A DNA stretch of 46,000 bases from Glandiceps talaboti. Lineage: Eukaryota > Hemichordata > Enteropneusta > Spengelidae. The stretch is taken from positions 19,951,806-19,997,805 of the forward strand of contig NC_135567.1 of NCBI RefSeq assembly GCF_964340395.1. The letters run 5' to 3'. The translations under genes and the position numbers were made by a program. Positions 41,244 to 46,000 of the stretch are shown one piece after another; the stretch's first letter is position 1; each line of letters starts with the position of its first letter. The notes beneath the pieces were generated by a model that saw only the letters and a list, made by a program, of their open reading frames with translations, was not told the origin of the DNA and did not search any database.

Positions 41244-41437
41244 CAATCTGATTAAAATCCGATGTGGTGAAAGCGGCTAGATGTCCTTATTTACCTCTAT
41301 TCATCGTGTTGTGACGTTTGTTTTGTTCGGAGTGATCGCCGCCTTCCCACTCCAACAAAACAAACGTCACAACACGATGAATAGAGGTAAATAAGGACAT
41401 CTAGCCGCTTTCACCACATCGGATTTTAATCAGATTG
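41244..41437. mobile_element. Perfect hairpin MITE (83-bp arms) with 9-bp target-site duplication
   Basis: 41245-41327 and 41354-41436 are perfect inverse copies; the loop is 26 bp and itself has ggagtg/cactcc. Extending by one base (C...G), both sides are flanked by catacaaac (41235-41243 and 41438-41446). Removing the element plus one flank restores the local repeat gcatacaaacatgatgacgt. A 9-bp duplication is typical of Mutator-like elements. Perfect arms imply a very recent insertion. Confidence 0.88.
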
Positions 41438-41569
41438 CATACAAACATGATGACGTCTGCATACAAACATGATGACGTCTGCATACAAATATGATGACGA
41501 AACGAAATGAGAACTTAAAGCAACAGAATAAAGTACATCCACAAACGTATTGTTCCAAGATATGCATGT

Positions 41570-41572
<3 letters not shown>

Positions 41573-41635
<63 letters not shown>

Positions 41636-41731
41636 CTACCTACCTACCTACCTACCTACCTACCTACCTACCTACCTACCTACATACATACATACATACA
41701 TACATACATACATACAGACATAGACAGACAA

Positions 41732-41772
<41 letters not shown>

Positions 41773-41793
41773 GCCAGACAGACAGACAGACAT
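41573..41793 (+). repeat. Compound microsatellite (CAGA)n-(CCTA)n-(CATA)n-(CAGA)n
   Basis: Four tetranucleotide blocks in series. No function is implied. Confidence 0.97.
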
Positions 41794-42866
41794 ACTAAGT
41801 TGATTTCTCAGTGTTTACTTTTATTTTTTTTTTATAAAAATGGTCAGTACACATGATGTAGAAATACAACATTCTACAACTATGGATTCCTCTGAGTCAC
41901 AGAAAACAAAATTCTCTGATATCTGAAATAGTACAAATCTTCAATAAAAATACAAAACTGAAATAAAGTCTTTTGATCCGTATAAAATGTATAAAATCTC
42001 TACACATAAGTCTAAGTTTACATTACTATAAAGCTAAAATAAAAAAGTATTTCAGTCCATGTGTAAATTCTATAAAAACTGTATAAAGTCCAATACTTCA
42101 TGTAAAAATAAAATCTTCCATCAGTTAATTTCTGTAGTTTTCTATAAACTCTTCTAAATAAAAATTACACAATGTACAATAATTTTGTTTTAGAAACGAA
42201 ATTGGCGACTATAAAATGAGACTTTAAAAACTGACAACCATTCTGTATTAGTTGTACAGTGCAGTGTGTACTGCAGTGGTAGCCAATCGTTGCGTCTCTT
42301 GTGTCTGTGTAACAACGAAACGTGAGTAATAGCGCCCTCTGTCGACAAGGACTGTCTACTATTCACTCCATCGGCGCCAGCGTTACTGTCAACATCTCTC
42401 GTGAGCGCTGTGTTGAAAATCGTGAAATATAGCGATAAAAATCGTCATTGAGTGGAAATTTTGGATGACATTAATCTTAAACACTTCAGCGGTGATACAG
42501 GTAAAGTTATTTATATTTCTTGCATTCATGAAATTTAACAGAAATGACAAAATTGTTTTACACTTGTGATAGCAATACAAATCTATGGAGGTCAGCTACA
42601 GTTGTTGACTGCTGGTTTTACCAAAATTTATAAAAATATCAAAAATACAAAAAATATCGCCAATATTTTCATATAATGTTTTACGCATGATAACAAAAAA
42701 ATATTCATCCAAAATGATGACTTACAATCCAACATTTCATCAAAAAAATGTAAAAAAAAAAAAAATGACTTACATTCCTTGGCAATGACATGATGTAAAA
42801 CATATAAACATTATCAAAATATGAAAATATTGTAGAATTGTATTTTACACAATGCTGTCATTTCTG
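41794..42866. other. Region 3' of the NHL gene
   Basis: May include the NHL gene 3' UTR; a minus-strand AATAAA (plus TTTATT) is at about 41820. A CpG-richer patch at 42280-42420 contains agcgccctctgtcg, a partial CTCF-core-like match. No coding frame is recognised. Confidence 0.35.
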
Positions 42867-43675
42867 TTATCGGTACAACACCTTTACACATTCATCACCA
42901 CCACCATAAGCCCTCTCTGTCCATGCAATGCAATCTGCATTCACTGCAATATCCCTGGGACTCTTCACATCATCACCATCACATATTATACCAATGAATT
43001 CTCCCATTACATTAAATTCTAAGATTCTATTCTCCTCCCTCTCACATACAAACAAATTATCAGAGTCATCTGTACAGATTCCAATGGGTATCTTGATGAG
43101 GTGATGTGACAATTGAGTGAGTGTGTTCAGATCTTTATCCAATATATGGATGCATGACCTGGTAAGGATGTATTCAGACACCATGATGTTTCCTTTTGTA
43201 TTCCCACAGATAAACCTGAGAAAACCACCAGTCGTCAACTGAGATGATTTAATGACGTCATGACTTTCACCGTCTATACAATATACGTACTCATAGTCTA
43301 TGGTGTAGATATATCCCATTGACACACACACAGCCTTGGGACTGATAGATCTATTTTGATATGTAAGTTGTTGAAGTACATCTTTTATCTTGCTATCCTC
43401 ATTACAAATCACCAGACTATTGTTATTGTAATCAGGAATGTAAAATATTCCGTCTTTTGATACAAATACATCGACAGGATAGAACTTCTCATCAAATGAA
43501 TTGAATTGAATGATATGTTTACAATGGAATTGACAATCATAAACCGAAACCCTGCCAATGTCAGTCACAACAAAGTCTCCATTATTCCTAACAAACAATC
43601 CTATAGGCTCTCTAAGTTTTCCTGCTTGTGTGTCTTCACCCGTGAATACACGGATAGTTCCTTTCTGGGGTAATC
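42867..43675 (-). CDS. NHL-repeat beta-propeller protein, last coding exon (possibly TRIM-NHL)
   Basis: An open frame from acceptor tttattccag (43676) to TAA (42869-42867); 269 codons and a split first codon. It opens LPQKGTIRVFTGEDTQAGKL, then shows six NHL-like blades of about 40-45 residues: REPIGLFVRNNGDFVVTDIG, YPVDVFVSKDGIFYIPDYNN, SPKAVCVSMGYIYTIDYEY, a divergent one at FICGNTKGNIMVSEYI, IPIGICTDDSDNLFVCEREE with NRILEFN, and SPRDIAVNADCIAWTER. Six blades make a closed propeller. In animals such C-terminal exons usually belong to TRIM2/3/71-like proteins with RING, B-box and coiled coil upstream. No such exons are recognised in 43.7-46 kb, so TRIM membership is a guess. An ATG within the preceding intron (43700) gives an alternative start but lacks context. 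Confidence 0.65.
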
Positions 43676-43693
43676 CTGGAATAAAACAAGGAA

Positions 43694-43706
43694 AGGTCAA
43701 AGGTCA
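43694..43706 (+). promoter_or_regulatory. Perfect DR1 (AGGTCA-a-AGGTCA) just upstream of the NHL exon
   Basis: Two identical half-sites one base apart, 19 bp outside the acceptor of the NHL exon. This is the consensus layout for HNF4/RXR-type receptors; function is unknown. Confidence 0.3.
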
Positions 43707-43949
43707 ACAAGCAGCCATTTTGAAAATTAGTGTTTTTTCTATTTTTTTCTAAAGTTTCTTGTTTTGAAATCAAATTGATTTGATAAAGGTACAAAAGTAA
43801 ATGTTTATGTCAACACTAACCTGTTACCATGGCAACGGAAAATAAACAAATACAGAAAATGATAATTTTACAAGTTTTTATTGGTGAATTGTCTTGTAAT
43901 AGTATTTTTTGGAATATAAATTACATATTGTATTAATAATATTTTCATT

Positions 43950-45095
43950 TTTAGTACGTAGGGTAAGTTTATTTGTTTTACGAGATTTATTTATTTACTC
44001 CAATTAATTTTTTCAAACAAGTCAATATTTTTTTCAACAAAAGACATTGTTTATAATTTATTGTTATATAAATTACAGTGTTAATATTATTGTGGAGATC
44101 AGGTAATGTTGTTTGTTTGTTTAGTAAATAGTTCTTTCCTCCAATCAATTATTTTCATGCAAACAACTTTCTTGTGGTTATTGTTGTGGGTATTTTATTT
44201 AATTTTTTATTTCAAGTTTTCATGTTTTTTTATCTTATTGTTGAGTTAGTTTGTTCATGACATTTACTTCAAGTATATTTTTCTTGTTATACAATGTAAA
44301 TTATTGTTGAAATGTTTGTTTACTCAAAATATATTTCATAACTCCAATAATTTTGACATTTTTCATTGTCAAGATTTTTTTTGTATAAAAATATTTGAAT
44401 TACCTAATAGTGTTAAAGTTTAATTTTAGTAAGATGTAGGTTTATTTGTTTTACTACATTTGTTTCTTTACTCCAATTATTTTTTTCATTCATGTCATTG
44501 TTTACAACAAAAGACATTGTAAATGTTTATAATTTATTTTAATATGAATTAGTGTTAATATTATTGTGTGGAGATCAGGTAAGGTTGTTTGTTTGTAAAT
44601 AGTTCTTTCCTCCAATCAATGATTTTCATGTAAACAACTTTTATGTGGTTATTTTTGTGTGGGTATTTCATTTATTTTTAATTTCAATTTTTCATTTTTA
44701 TTTTTTTATTTATCTTATTGTTGAGGCCCAGGGCCATTAGTTAGTTTGTTCATGATATTTACTTCAAATAAGTTTTTTCTTGGTAAACAATGTAAATTAT
44801 TGTTGAAATATTTGTCTACTCAAAATATATTTCATTCCTCATTTGATTTTGACATTTTTCATTGTGTCGAGATCAAGATATTTTTTGTATAAAAATATGT
44901 TATTTGAATGACATAATAATGTTAAAGTTATATTTTTAGTAAGATGTAGGTTTATTTGTTTACTAGATTTGTTTCTTTACTCCAATTATTCTTTTATTCA
45001 TGTTAATGTAAAAGACATTGTAAATGTTTATAATTTATTTGAATATAAATTACAGTGTTAATATTATTATTGTGTGGAGATCAGGTAAAACTTTA
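43950..45095 (+). repeat. ~475-510-bp tandem duplication (2.3 copies)
   Basis: Corresponding points: taagtttatttgttttac (43968), gtaggtttatttgttttact (44437), gtaggtttatttgtttact (44947). gtggagatcaggtaa recurs at about 44093, 44568 and 45074. AT-rich, non-coding and likely intronic to the NHL gene. Confidence 0.85.
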
Positions 45096-46000
45096 TTCAC
45101 TAGTTTTGCACAAATCATTATTTTCTTGTTTTGTAGGTGACCCATGGACAATAAATGTTCTATGTATCAAGTTTTGGGGTCATGATGTATTCTTTGATAG
45201 TTTAACTTAGAGGTAAGATTTTGTAGTTTTTGTTTTAACATATATTTCTGATGACTCACAATGACCAACTGCAGTACACCCCTGATAATGCTGACGAGAT
45301 GTTAGTGAAACTTTTGAGATTATTCTCCATAATTTTATGATGCTGACTGTCATTATTAATATTTCATATTTAACACATTTTTAAGACAGTCACTATATAT
45401 TTTTTGGTCATATAATCAAATTTGACATGTGTTCTTGGTGAATTATCTGTGCATTGTAAAATACTTTTATTTGTTGATCACAATGTTTTATATTGATACC
45501 GTAACTCTGTTATAGATTATTTATTCTGATGATATTACCCAGGTAGTTTAGCCTTTGGTTTTTAAGATAGACACAAACTAAACTATTGTCACAACATGTT
45601 GATACAACAGTAATAAGCTATTGAATGGATGTTGGTTTAATTATAGTCTCAGTAGGGAGGAGTTTCTGAAAACTAGTTTATTTAGAATTCCATTATTTTG
45701 AAGTGTTGTTTTGGGACATCCAATATTTACACTATGTTGATCACAGGGTGATTAGAATCGCACAACAGAGGAACCACATTGTTATCTACCACATTGAAGA
45801 ACAATTAATAGATTTAATTTGTGTCTATCATAGTAAACCAAAGGCTGGATTACCTGTGTCATATATTTTAGACACATTTGATGTCTTTTTGTTATTTTTA
45901 GTAGGTATTGGACAGATACAGTCCCTTCCTTGTATTCCTATGACTTATCTGGATTTGGGATAAAAACATAGTTTTAACACAGCTGTGGCAATAGATATGT
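45096..46000. other. Right edge of window, nothing recognised
   Basis: AT-rich. An 86-codon open frame at 45703-45963 has no recognisable family and no splice context that I can defend. Confidence 0.35.

Noticed and set aside
45703-45963. 86-codon frame at the right edge
   Set aside because: AT-driven composition, no recognised family, no defensible splice sites.
1-46000. tRNA or rRNA genes
   Set aside because: No A/B-box pair with a foldable cloverleaf and no rRNA-like conserved sequence was seen by eye; a covariance-model scan would be decisive.

Overview
This window reads as AT-rich nuclear DNA of a bilaterian invertebrate. The genes are split by GT-AG introns, their proteins have recognisable animal orthologues, there are no operons, and minisatellites, microsatellites and short hairpin transposons are very dense. 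The species cannot be fixed from the sequence; a marine invertebrate (lophotrochozoan, hemichordate, amphioxus or similar) would fit.

Three protein genes are supported. (1) 2-8460 (+): the 3' four exons of a DLGAP/GKAP scaffold-protein gene, open at the left edge. A long disordered basic exon is followed by three short exons encoding the conserved GKAP C-terminal domain. (2) 38107-29040 (-): a complete nine-exon HIBCH gene (3-hydroxyisobutyryl-CoA hydrolase, mitochondrial valine catabolism). Splicing the exons gives exactly 384 codons (383 aa plus stop), close to the human length. (3) 43675-42867 (-): the last coding exon of an NHL beta-propeller protein, probably TRIM-NHL-like, whose upstream exons are not visible. 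DLGAP and HIBCH converge on a 20.6-kb intergenic region; HIBCH and the NHL gene run in the same direction. Nothing suggests that the three genes work in one pathway.

The convergent intergenic region (8.5-29.0 kb) holds a duplicated DLGAP-downstream block (8.74-10.4 and 14.3-15.1 kb), several MITE-like hairpins, and a very large foldback-type structure (17193-25315). Its two ends are inverted copies of each other. Each end leads into an array of a roughly 49-bp unit built on the dyad ACGACCGGTCGT (about 44 copies on the left, about 12 inverted copies on the right). The interior carries a decayed Penelope-like reverse-transcriptase fragment and a 1.7-kb satellite of roughly 83-bp units with a second dyad, ATTTAGATCGTCTAAAT.

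The HIBCH introns are packed with tandem arrays (99-bp, 36-bp, 34-bp and microsatellites). Two short tandem duplications span exon/5'-splice-site boundaries and stay in frame. The clearest repeats the end of exon 3, including the oxyanion-loop motif FCAGGDIK and its donor, three times at exactly 57 bp. The HIBCH stop codon lies about 10 bp from a MITE that therefore forms the start of the 3' UTR.

The strongest candidates for something undescribed are the foldback element with dyad arrays, the in-frame exon/donor duplications in HIBCH, a short inverted-repeat element whose two ends match the CTCF consensus, and a cluster of AGGTCA half-sites spaced DR4/DR5 in DLGAP intron 1. All functional statements are inferences from sequence alone.
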